From NCBI GenBank assembly GCA_027083895.1, contig JALWMN010000064.1, forward strand, positions 1 through 6,465: a DNA stretch of 6,465 nucleotides, in the 5' to 3' direction. A program made the translations under genes and the position numbers. This document shows, piece after piece, positions 1 to 5,548 of the stretch; the first letter of the stretch is position 1, and each line of letters opens with the position of its first letter. The notes beneath the pieces are model-generated. The model had not been told where the DNA came from. It saw only the letters and a program-made list of their open reading frames with translations, and did no database searches. Source of the DNA: Campylobacteraceae bacterium. GTDB lineage: Bacteria > Campylobacterota > Campylobacteria > Campylobacterales > Sulfurovaceae.

Positions 1-75
1 CTATTAAAAGTTGTCAGCATCCTCTTTATTATTGCTGGTGTTACTGGATTGCACTTAAGTTCACAATCCTCTTAA
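1..75 (+). CDS. C-terminal end of an SMR-family small multidrug efflux protein (partial)
   Basis: Frame 1 from the window edge reads 24 codons and stops at TAA (73-75). The peptide begins LLKVVSILFIIAGVTGLHLS and is one hydrophobic helix with the G-V-x-G-L-x-L-S pattern typical of the fourth, last transmembrane segment of small multidrug resistance proteins (EmrE/SugE/QacE type). Those proteins are about 105-110 residues long, four-helix, proton-coupled exporters of cationic compounds that work as dimers in the inner membrane. The catalytic glutamate of the first helix lies outside the window, so neither the subtype (Sug-like or Emr-like) nor intactness can be judged. The identification rests on a short match to the family's C-terminal pattern. 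Another small membrane protein with a similar last helix is possible. Confidence 0.6.
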   Translation, partial: LLKVVSILFIIAGVTGLHLSSQSS

Positions 76-105
76 ATTACAGTTATATTAAATCTTTTGA
101 GTTGA

Positions 106-279
106 CCATATAAAAATGATTCAGATCTATCTTTGGGAGAGTTGCAGCTTTTTATTTCTACTTTTTACTTGAAATGTCAATATGATACTCTAGAGTACCT
201 TTCGAATCATGTTTTTTTGAAGTATCTTTTAAGTGATGATTCTAAAATAGTTTATGATGGAAAAATTAACAATATATAA
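106..279 (+). pseudogene. Possible decayed coding remnant, unknown function
   Basis: From just after a TGA at 103-105, one frame stays open for 57 codons and ends at TAA 277-279. It has no in-frame ATG or GTG, and no Shine-Dalgarno sequence precedes the first TTG (133). The middle reads like a real protein helix (for example LSLGELQLFISTFYLK, then CQYDTLEYLSNHVFLKYLL). Just upstream, another frame (78-110) reads YSYIKSFELTI before its own stop. A frameshifted remnant of one gene would explain both pieces. In DNA this AT-rich an open run of 57 codons is unusual but can arise by chance. No family is recognised, and the call is tentative. Confidence 0.22.
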
Positions 280-345
280 TATTGAGGCCTCTCTCTATAG
301 TACTTAATTAATGGCGAAAAAGTGAATAATTTTTTGAAGCTCTTA

Positions 346-374
346 CTATCATAGGCTCTCTTTTAGGGTATAAT
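346..374 (+). promoter_or_regulatory. Probable sigma-70 promoter of the acidic-protein gene
   Basis: A perfect TATAAT lies at 369-374, 30 bases before the ATG at 405. The hexamer at the normal -35 distance (CTATCA, 346-351) is a poor match. This fits Campylobacterota, whose housekeeping promoters often rely on the -10 box and T-rich upstream DNA. Transcription would start near 380-382, giving a leader of about 24 bases. Confidence 0.55.
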
Positions 375-393
375 TAGATAGTAGCTAAGCAAA

Positions 394-399
394 AGGAAG
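394..399 (+). promoter_or_regulatory. Ribosome binding site of the acidic-protein gene
   Basis: AGGAAG lies 5 bases before the ATG at 405-407. This good Shine-Dalgarno sequence at normal spacing supports that start. Confidence 0.7.
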
Positions 400-404
400 A
401 GATA

Positions 405-1079
405 ATGGCACAAATAGTTCTTGAGGGGCGAGGAGAGTTTGTAGCATTCTATAATTTACGAGAAGATTTAGGCTTTAATATCGCAAACTTCAATATGGCC
501 TCAAAAAAGGGACAAGAGGAGCTTTATGAAGCTTTAAAAGAGAGAATAGATAGTAATGAGATTGAGTCTCTCTCTGCGATAATGCAACTTAGGCTACTCT
601 ATGCTGACTCCTTAAAAGTATCAATTGGGGGTGAGTATTTGAGAGTTGATGATTGTAGACTCAATAATCGTAAATTAGAGGAGTTAAATGGCTTCTTAAA
701 TGCAATAGAGGAGGGGGATCTCTTCTATCTCTTACGAAGAGTAGGTGATGGTGAGTTTTGCTTTGAAACCAATAGTGAAACAGTTGATAGTAAGAGTCTA
801 GAGTTAGGGTATATAGAGTGTAGTGAGGGGCAAGATAGTATCATTACGGAAGATATTATTGAGAGCCTTTGTGATACGATTGATATCGATAGTATCGATA
901 TAAAAGATACCTATTTAGAGGAGAGTAGTGCCTATTTTGACGCTAATGTGATCATAGATGCACTCTATAGTGCACGATTTGATAAAGAGTCGAAGAGTTA
1001 TATACTTACTCGCTTGGAAGTTGGAGGAGAGCGAATAGTAGGTACAGACTGCTATGTAGATGATTTTGCAAAGAATTAA
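405..1079 (+). CDS. Hypothetical acidic protein, 224 residues
   Basis: I do not recognise this protein. It starts at ATG 405, 5 bases after a strong Shine-Dalgarno sequence and 30 bases after a TATAAT box, and ends at TAA. It has no signal peptide or transmembrane segment, so it is probably cytoplasmic. It is strongly acidic, with about 48 Asp/Glu against 22 Lys/Arg. Residues 150-175 hold an Ile-Asp rich stretch (TIDIDSIDIKD) encoded by repeated ATCGAT-type bases. There are five cysteines (84, 119, 139, 156, 216) but no CxxC or His-Cys pattern suggesting a metal site. The N-terminal 60 residues look alpha/beta with a Lys/Glu-rich helix. Codon use resembles the neighbouring genes (many GAG, AGA and CTC-type runs), so nothing marks it as foreign. 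It is apparently a single-gene unit, converging on the glycan operon. No function is assigned. Confidence 0.85.
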   Translation: MAQIVLEGRGEFVAFYNLREDLGFNIANFNMASKKGQEELYEALKERIDSNEIESLSAIMQLRLLYADSLKVSIGGEYLRVDDCRLNNRKLEELNGFLNAIEEGDLFYLLRRVGDGEFCFETNSETVDSKSLELGYIECSEGQDSIITEDIIESLCDTIDIDSIDIKDTYLEESSAYFDANVIIDALYSARFDKESKSYILTRLEVGGERIVGTDCYVDDFAKN

Positions 1080-1093
1080 GTCTCTCTTAATTC
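1073..1093 (+). terminator. Stem-loop at the end of the acidic-protein gene, possible weak terminator
   Basis: GAATTAAG (1073-1080), a TCTCT loop and CTTAATTC (1086-1093) form a perfect 8-base-pair hairpin that includes the stop codon TAA. It has only two GC pairs, and no T run follows on either strand, so it is a poor match to a Rho-independent terminator. It may instead protect the 3' end of the message. Confidence 0.3.
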
Positions 1094-1327
1094 AACCAAA
1101 TCCTCTAAAAATTATGAATTGAATGAAAGCTTTATAATTTTAGCAAAAAATTTATCCCAAATTTTCTATTAGAATTAGCAAAGATTAGGCAAATGCTAAA
1201 GCTTAGGGTGTTTGCAAAAATTTTGAGGTTAACCCATAGGTTAATTGATGGATTTTTGTAAATGCCCATAGCTAAATGATTTGCGAACGGTTGTTAATCT
1301 CTAATGCAAATTTTTGGTTTAACTTTT
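1094..1327. other. Repeat-rich convergent intergenic region
   Basis: This AT-rich spacer lies between the + strand acidic-protein gene and the end of the - strand glycan cassette. It contains a 6-base inverted repeat TTAGCA/TGCTAA (1175-1180 and 1194-1199). It also contains TTAACC-CATA-GGTTAA (1229-1244). A third element is an imperfect direct repeat: TTTGCAAAAATTTTGAGGTT at about 1211 and ATGCAAATTTTTGGTTTAAC at about 1304. A 45-codon open frame on the - strand (1132-1269) has no ribosome binding site. Convergent termination is expected here, but no strong intrinsic terminator is visible. Confidence 0.55.
1227..1246. repeat. Short inverted repeat between convergent genes
   Basis: TTAACC, a CATA loop and GGTTAA make a 6-base-pair hairpin. 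On the + strand transcript two further G-U pairs extend it to 8 (1227-1246). T runs lie 6-8 bases beyond the stem on both strands (1253-1257 on +, complement of 1216-1220 on -), so a weak bidirectional terminator is conceivable. The stem is too AT-rich and the distance too long for a confident call. Confidence 0.3.
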
Positions 1328-2056
1328 CTACTCTCTCCAGTGTTCAAGTATCCATGGAGATGGCTTAATATGCCTATACCACTTACCACTAATACCTTTT
1401 GCAGCTTCTGGAGGATTTGGGAGTCCATGAAAGAGGATAATTTTACTCCCTTGAGGGATTTTTGGAGCCTCAAACCACGATTTTATCCATGATGGAGCAC
1501 AATGGTATTTGAAGCTTGGAACCCATTGATCTGGCCAAAACTCTAATTTGCCTTTTTTTGCCATTTCACGTGAGAGGTAGGCTTGTTCATGCCGCACCTC
1601 TTTGCGAATTTGCTCGAAATTTTCAATAAAATAGTCTAAAATCTCTGGATATTTGCCAATTTCGAAGCGAAAGACAGAGGAGTTTCCCTCAAGACGCCTC
1701 TTTCTTAGATGATCTCTAGCAATCAAAAACTCACCAGGGTAGCTAAAGAACTCATCGATAGAGTCAACAATAACTACATCGAGATCTAAAAAGAGTGTCG
1801 TACCACTTAAGCCACCAAAATTTTTTGCAAAAACAGTGAGTTTTCGCCATCCTCGCTCTGGTAGATGTGCTGGAAGATCAAGTTCTGGAAGTGCTTGGAT
1901 CTCTACCTCTTTGCGAATCCCTTCGCTATTTTCGGTAAAACATACAAAGCGAAAAGGGAGTGAGAGGTGCCGTTTAACCATTGCATAGAGTCGATTGACA
2001 TAGAGGGGTGGGAACTTGCTACCCCACTTCATACATATTACATTTACTTTATCCAT
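1328..2056 (-). CDS. Glycosyltransferase, GT8-like with DxD motif
   Basis: This 242-residue protein is probably a cytoplasmic, nucleotide-sugar dependent glycosyltransferase of GT-A fold. The N-terminus (VNVICMKWGSKFPPLYVNRL) is followed by a strand and FRFVCFTEN at about 36-43. Then comes FLDLDVVIVDSI (89-100), whose Asp91-Leu-Asp93 is the metal-binding DxD placed after a hydrophobic strand as in GT8-type enzymes. Downstream lie HEQAYLS (156-162), WPDQWVPSFKYH (174-185) and a late HGLPNPPEA with His210, the position where GT-A enzymes often have a metal-ligand histidine. There is no signal peptide or membrane helix. It is the last gene of the cassette. Its ATG lies 8 bases inside the end of the GT25 gene, after an AAAGG Shine-Dalgarno sequence, which suggests translational coupling. 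The sugar and acceptor are unknown, but the context suggests a surface glycan such as LPS. Confidence 0.85.
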   Translation of the reverse strand: MDKVNVICMKWGSKFPPLYVNRLYAMVKRHLSLPFRFVCFTENSEGIRKEVEIQALPELDLPAHLPERGWRKLTVFAKNFGGLSGTTLFLDLDVVIVDSIDEFFSYPGEFLIARDHLRKRRLEGNSSVFRFEIGKYPEILDYFIENFEQIRKEVRHEQAYLSREMAKKGKLEFWPDQWVPSFKYHCAPSWIKSWFEAPKIPQGSKIILFHGLPNPPEAAKGISGKWYRHIKPSPWILEHWRE

Positions 2057-2843
2057 ATAATGCCTTTAAACTATCACATATTTCGATTTTACGCCTCTTT
2101 GTTCGAAAGAGAAACTCTATCGATCTTAGAGCTAACTTTAGTTGGTGTGCAATCCGTTTTCGCTTAAAGGAGAGGTACTTTCCTTGTGGAATTGCACACT
2201 TTTGAATAGTAGAGATATTGGAGTGTAGCTCTAAAGGAGCCTTTAAGTTATATTGAGAGCAGCGATCCATCTGGATTGCACAAGCTGGTTCAAGTTGGTA
2301 TGAGCGTAGCATGAAGCAACTTGTAATCTGGGCATCAGCTAAAGCTATGCCATATCGCTTTTCATGCTCAAGAAGCTTTTTTGCACCACTTGGATAGAGA
2401 ATATAAGCACAAGCACCAAATCTATCGATAATAAGCGGAGAGAGTTGAAATGGTTTAAGTGCTAGGGGGATAGCTCTCTTACCAAGAAGCTTTTTGCGTC
2501 CTACACTCTCTAAACTTATATGGTCAATCTCTTGGAGTTCATTAAAGATCTCTAGAAGTTTTGGGAGTTCACTACCAAGGAGTGCATCATCCTCAAGTAT
2601 AAGAGCAGGTTTTTGCTCTTTTAAGACTCTTTGCCATAACTTTTGATGCGAAAAGTAGCAGGCAACTTCTACCTCTCGCATAGGACGTTGCCAATGGTCC
2701 TTAAAGTCATTATAGATCTTTGAAATATCATCAATCGTGGTAGCATTTACGATCTCATAATGAAGTTGCAACCTCTCCATCTGTTGCTTCTGGAACTCTC
2801 TTCTAGTGCTATCTTTGGCTAAATTGATAATATAGATATTCAA
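2049..2843 (-). CDS. Glycosyltransferase family 25 (LPS-type)
   Basis: The 264 residues show the GT25 (LgtB/LpsA-like) layout. An N-terminal strand runs into IINLAKDSTRR (5-15). EVEVACYFSHQKLW (57-70) matches the family E-x-A-C-x-x-S-H motif. LILEDDALL (81-89) holds the acidic metal and nucleotide-sugar site at Glu84-Asp85-Asp86. GACAYILYPSGAKKLL (143-158) and ADAQI (169-173) follow. Family members add hexoses, often galactose, to LPS or lipooligosaccharide on the cytoplasmic face. The C-terminal tail (about 222-252) is rich in Lys/Arg and could bind membrane phosphate groups (inference). The start is TTG at 2841-2843, with AGGA 7 bases upstream. It is chosen because the INL..RR motif begins at once, and the first in-frame ATG would remove that motif. 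It overlaps the ligase stop by 4 bases and the next gene by 8. The sugar specificity is unknown. Confidence 0.92.
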   Translation of the reverse strand: MNIYIINLAKDSTRREFQKQQMERLQLHYEIVNATTIDDISKIYNDFKDHWQRPMREVEVACYFSHQKLWQRVLKEQKPALILEDDALLGSELPKLLEIFNELQEIDHISLESVGRKKLLGKRAIPLALKPFQLSPLIIDRFGACAYILYPSGAKKLLEHEKRYGIALADAQITSCFMLRSYQLEPACAIQMDRCSQYNLKAPLELHSNISTIQKCAIPQGKYLSFKRKRIAHQLKLALRSIEFLFRTKRRKIEICDSLKALYG

Positions 2844-4102
2844 TGAGCTTTCCTTTGGAGTGTAGAGAGTTTAATAAAGTATCCTGTAAGGAACATAATA
2901 AGCATTGCTGGTTGGTAGCGAAAGAGGGGTACATCTGTCATTGCTGCAATTGCAACAGCTACAGCAAAGGCATTAAGCAGCGGCTTATACTCTTTTGGAA
3001 CATTAAGCCGCAATAGGAGTATAAAATAGAGTAGAAAGAGAAGAAGCGAAAAGAGTGTTCCATCAAGCCAATACTCTAAATATTGGTTGTGAGTATGGGC
3101 TAAATGGGCTACTGCCTTATAGTAATTTGGAGCAAAGTGCTCTTTGGCATGCTCTAAATACTCCCTCTTTGAGTCTCCTGCACCAGCCCCAAAGAGAAAA
3201 CGTTTGGGAGAACTTGTAAGATAATCAAGTGTAACAATATTGGATGCAACTCTTGAGCCCCATGAGGTATCGAAGTTGCCTTTTTGCATCTGTTCAATAT
3301 TCATTACAGCTTCATGGATACGTTTATGGAATGTGGAGCTAAAGTTATATGCTAAAAAGACTATAGCAGCAATTGCAAAAAGTGTTGCAATAATGTTTTT
3401 GATGTGGAAACGAAAGTAGCTTAGTGCATATGTAAGCATTGCAAAGATATAGATGAGTTGTCCTGTTCGTCCACCATTGATAAAGAGATTAATAGTAGCA
3501 CTTATAAAGAAGAGTAGTATGAAGGCACGTACCCAAAAGTTGCGAGAGAGAATAAGTTGCTGCAACATAAAGAGGATAGCGATACTTAAATAGACAGAGT
3601 ATTCGATATGTTGCATAAATGGGCTAGGGTTTTCTACAGAAGAGAACTTATAGATAATATGGATAGATTTAAAATAATCTACATCGATAAGATGGAAAAA
3701 AACTAGATAGGAGGCAATTTCGCTAATAAAGATTGCTAGTAAAAATGCAGAGATTGCTAATTGGAGTGTTCTCTTTTGGATGCTAGTAGCCATAATGACG
3801 ATAATTAGGGGAACGAGAAAGTAGTGTGTGATAACGACACGTAAAATCGATTTTTCACCATTGGCTAAAAAGCCATTATGGTAGGAGTGGCTAAAGAGTG
3901 CTGAGAGCATAGTAAGTAGTGCGATAAGAAGAAATACCCAAAGAATCTTTCTCTCTTTAATAGTTGCTATTTTATATTTAAAATTTCCCTCTAAGAGCCA
4001 AAAGAGTAGTGAGAGTGCAAAGAAAAAATTAAAAGCACCACGAGAGAGTGGAAGTGTAAAGGCAAAAAGAATAAATGAATATTGTAAAAGTTTTTGATTC
4101 AC
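2840..4102 (-). CDS. O-antigen ligase family (WaaL-like) polytopic membrane protein
   Basis: This 420-residue inner-membrane protein has about ten to twelve hydrophobic segments. A large hydrophilic loop, about residues 255-345, lies before the last helices, as in the Wzy_C/WaaL superfamily. Within and before that loop are NGGRTGQ (209-215, Arg212), WGSR (281-284), FGAGAGD (304-310) and the hallmark HTHNQYLEYWLDG (336-348, H-x-H-N-x-Y-L). WaaL ligases move undecaprenyl-linked glycan onto lipid A-core in the periplasm. O-antigen polymerases (Wzy) and protein O-glycosyltransferases (PglL) share this architecture and cannot be excluded by sequence alone. The two glycosyltransferases that follow favour a role in LPS or lipooligosaccharide assembly. 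The start is GTG at 4102, with GGGGAG 6 bases upstream. The stop TGA overlaps the TTG start of the next gene. No waaL symbol is given because the acceptor is unproven. Confidence 0.88.
   Translation of the reverse strand: MNQKLLQYSFILFAFTLPLSRGAFNFFFALSLLFWLLEGNFKYKIATIKERKILWVFLLIALLTMLSALFSHSYHNGFLANGEKSILRVVITHYFLVPLIIVIMATSIQKRTLQLAISAFLLAIFISEIASYLVFFHLIDVDYFKSIHIIYKFSSVENPSPFMQHIEYSVYLSIAILFMLQQLILSRNFWVRAFILLFFISATINLFINGGRTGQLIYIFAMLTYALSYFRFHIKNIIATLFAIAAIVFLAYNFSSTFHKRIHEAVMNIEQMQKGNFDTSWGSRVASNIVTLDYLTSSPKRFLFGAGAGDSKREYLEHAKEHFAPNYYKAVAHLAHTHNQYLEYWLDGTLFSLLLFLLYFILLLRLNVPKEYKPLLNAFAVAVAIAAMTDVPLFRYQPAMLIMFLTGYFIKLSTLQRKAH
2851..2854 (-). promoter_or_regulatory. Ribosome binding site that supports the TTG start of the GT25 gene
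   Basis: On the - strand AGGA, within AAAGGAAAG, lies 7 bases before the TTG at 2843-2841, inside the last codons of the ligase gene. It supports the unusual start and coupled translation. Confidence 0.65.
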
Positions 4103-4108
4103 CTTTAA

Positions 4109-4114
4109 CTCCCC
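4109..4114 (-). promoter_or_regulatory. Ribosome binding site that supports the GTG start of the ligase gene
   Basis: GGGGAG on the - strand lies 6 bases upstream of the GTG at 4102-4100. The reading frame then runs directly into the first membrane helix, so no later start is needed. Confidence 0.6.
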
Positions 4115-4132
4115 ACTGTTTTACTTACAAAA

Positions 4133-4141
4133 ATTATAGCA
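4133..4141 (-). promoter_or_regulatory. Extended -10 promoter of the glycan cassette
   Basis: In the 76-base gap before the ligase gene the - strand reads TGCTATAAT, a perfect TATAAT (4133-4138) with an extended TGn element. A run of six T lies about 15 bases further upstream, and there is no recognisable -35 hexamer. This is the form expected of Campylobacterota housekeeping promoters. The GTG start lies about 30 bases downstream. The cassette can probably be transcribed apart from glmM-lspA, besides any read-through. Confidence 0.6.
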
Positions 4142-4178
4142 AATTCCGCTAAAAAAGTGATATGATTGCATAAATCCT

Positions 4179-5099
4179 CTACTCCTTATCGATTTGAATA
4201 TAAAGTAGGAGTGTTCTTTGGAATGGATTTTGATTATCATCGCTAATAAGGAGGTAGCGACCTTTGCCAACTCTTGCTAAACCTTCAAAGTTCTCAAGCC
4301 TCCATCCATTGCTACTTCGCATCTGTAGTATCTTTTTGCTTTTGCATGGGTCTATTTTGCAACTATTAATATAGATTTTTCTGAGCGTAATGACATACCC
4401 CTCAAAGTAGCCAAGAAAAGCTCTCTCAAGGAGTAAAAGATTCCCATCATCCATCACCTCTATTGCAGTAATGGCATTTTTTTTAATAGGATCAAGCTTG
4501 ATGTGCCACACCCTACCACTTGTAGAGTAGATAGTTTGCACCTCTCTAGGGTTCTCTTTTGGAGGGTACTCTAAAGCTGTAATAAATCCATACTTTGGAT
4601 GAAAAGTTAAAGATTCAAGCGACTTATTTTTTGAGCGGAGGGTAGCATTTTTTAACTGCTTTGGAAGGGGTATATTTTTAATTTTTCTTCCATCTTTTCG
4701 AAATAGAGAAATTTTTGGTTTCCCCTCAAATGCGATATAGAGATCCCCTTTTTTATCGAGTGCAATATCTTCACTATCTCGCTTTCTCTTTTTAAGCCGT
4801 TTTCCACTTTTTCGTTTCAGATAGTGTGCTGTGATTGGTCGAAGCTCTAAACTATCTTTGGTAAAGTTAGCATAAAATTCAAAGAGTTTCCCTTCATCGC
4901 TTACCATATAGAGTTTTTTATCTCTACTATTGTAAGTTAGACCTGAGATCTCACTAAAATCAACCCCATCAAAATTAGCATTTAATTCGATTTGTTGGAT
5001 AAATTGTACAGATCCATGATACTCTTTGGGAACAATATTGACTCCATAAAGTGCACCAGTAAAAAAGAGTAAGCCTAAGGGTAGTAGTGCTCTTAGCAT
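4179..5099 (-). CDS. Exported phytase-like (esterase-like) beta-propeller protein
   Basis: This 306-residue protein matches the esterase-like activity of phytase family (phytase-like beta-propeller). Residues 1-20 form a short signal peptide (MLRALLPLGLLFFTGALYG) without a lipobox cysteine, so a soluble periplasmic or secreted protein is expected. Blade motifs recur in family order: FSEISGLTY (48-56) with LYMVSDEGKLFEF (63-75), RDSEDIALDKKGDLYIAFEG (107-126), SLESLTF (160-166), LLLLERAF (221-228), ENFEGLARVG (269-278) and LLISDDNQNPFQRTLLL (283-299). The acidic residues in these motifs are probable metal ligands. A basic patch at 95-107 has ten Lys/Arg in thirteen residues. Cys247 and Cys252 could form a disulfide. 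The true substrate is unknown, and phytase activity should not be assumed. Only 2 bases separate it from lspA, so it is probably co-transcribed. The Shine-Dalgarno sequence before its ATG is weak. Confidence 0.85.
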   Translation of the reverse strand: MLRALLPLGLLFFTGALYGVNIVPKEYHGSVQFIQQIELNANFDGVDFSEISGLTYNSRDKKLYMVSDEGKLFEFYANFTKDSLELRPITAHYLKRKSGKRLKKRKRDSEDIALDKKGDLYIAFEGKPKISLFRKDGRKIKNIPLPKQLKNATLRSKNKSLESLTFHPKYGFITALEYPPKENPREVQTIYSTSGRVWHIKLDPIKKNAITAIEVMDDGNLLLLERAFLGYFEGYVITLRKIYINSCKIDPCKSKKILQMRSSNGWRLENFEGLARVGKGRYLLISDDNQNPFQRTLLLYIQIDKE

Positions 5100-5101
5100 C
5101 T

Positions 5102-5548
5102 TTAGTGCTTTGCTTTTTTGAGTTTAAGAAGCTCTTGTAGTAGTATGAGTGCAATACCAAGATCGATCATCACATCTGCAAAATTAAAGACTGCAAAATC
5201 GAAGCCGCAGTGCCAGTAGACAAAGTCTACAACACCCTCTTTGGTAAAGCGATCATAAATATTGCCAACTGCTCCACCAGCGATAAAGCCAACACTTAAG
5301 GGGTATTTGTGAAGCCAACCCTCTTGAATTGCTAAGTAGGCTAAGAGTGCTACGAGTGCCATCTGTATCCATTTTAAGTACTCCCCAAGGAAGGCGAACA
5401 TACTAAAAGCCACCCCTTTATTGTAGTGAAGCTCCAAGGAGATACACTTACTTTGCCAATTATAACCTGCTTCAAAGAGATCCTTTAAGCCTTGATCGAT
5501 AAGAAAGACTCCAATAAGTGCAAAGCCAAATATTATAAGAGAACGCAT
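5102..5548 (-). CDS. lspA: Lipoprotein signal peptidase (signal peptidase II)
   Basis: LspA cleaves the signal peptide of prolipoproteins in the inner membrane after diacylglyceryl transfer to the lipobox cysteine. The 148 residues fit the usual length of about 150-170 and form four membrane helices (about 3-18, 60-76, 83-98 and 120-141). Family motifs are all present: Asp18 in the first helix (LIDQGLK), YNKGVAFSMF (42-51), GGAVGNIYDR (91-100), GVVDFV with Asp108, and FNFADVMID with Asp125. Asp108 and Asp125 are the expected aspartyl-protease pair, so the enzyme should be active. The ATG overlaps the glmM stop by one base (TAATG), which suggests translational coupling. The pair glmM-lspA is conserved in Campylobacterota (for example Helicobacter pylori HP0075-HP0074). 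The next gene follows after 2 bases. Confidence 0.97.
   Translation of the reverse strand: MRSLIIFGFALIGVFLIDQGLKDLFEAGYNWQSKCISLELHYNKGVAFSMFAFLGEYLKWIQMALVALLAYLAIQEGWLHKYPLSVGFIAGGAVGNIYDRFTKEGVVDFVYWHCGFDFAVFNFADVMIDLGIALILLQELLKLKKAKH

Larger units (their letters stand above)
76..404. other. Intergenic stretch of about 330 bases without a convincing gene
   Basis: This AT-rich spacer separates the SMR-like gene end from the acidic-protein gene. I find no start codon with a Shine-Dalgarno sequence that opens a plausible gene on either strand. It holds a 57-codon open stretch at 106-279 without an ATG or GTG (listed separately) and, at its right end, the promoter and ribosome binding site of the next gene. 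I see no clear intrinsic terminator for the SMR-like gene. Confidence 0.6.

Noticed and set aside
175..180. Perfect TTGACA (-35) on the minus strand
   Set aside because: No good -10 box follows at 16-18 bases, and no gene lies downstream on that strand.
1304..1492. Open frame on the + strand, 62 codons
   Set aside because: It runs antisense through the end of the GT8-like gene, which has clear family motifs. It has no ribosome binding site or recognisable product.
1967..2205. Two overlapping + strand open frames of about 65 codons
   Set aside because: Both are antisense to the junction of the two glycosyltransferase genes and have no Shine-Dalgarno sequence or family pattern.
4137..4155. 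TAGC/GCTA stem with nearby T run after the phytase-like gene as a terminator
   Set aside because: The stem is only 4 base pairs and overlaps the -10 promoter box. It is too weak to call.
4975..5160. Minus-strand open frame of 61 codons across the lspA/phytase-like junction
   Set aside because: It is out of frame with two well-supported genes, and its translation looks random.
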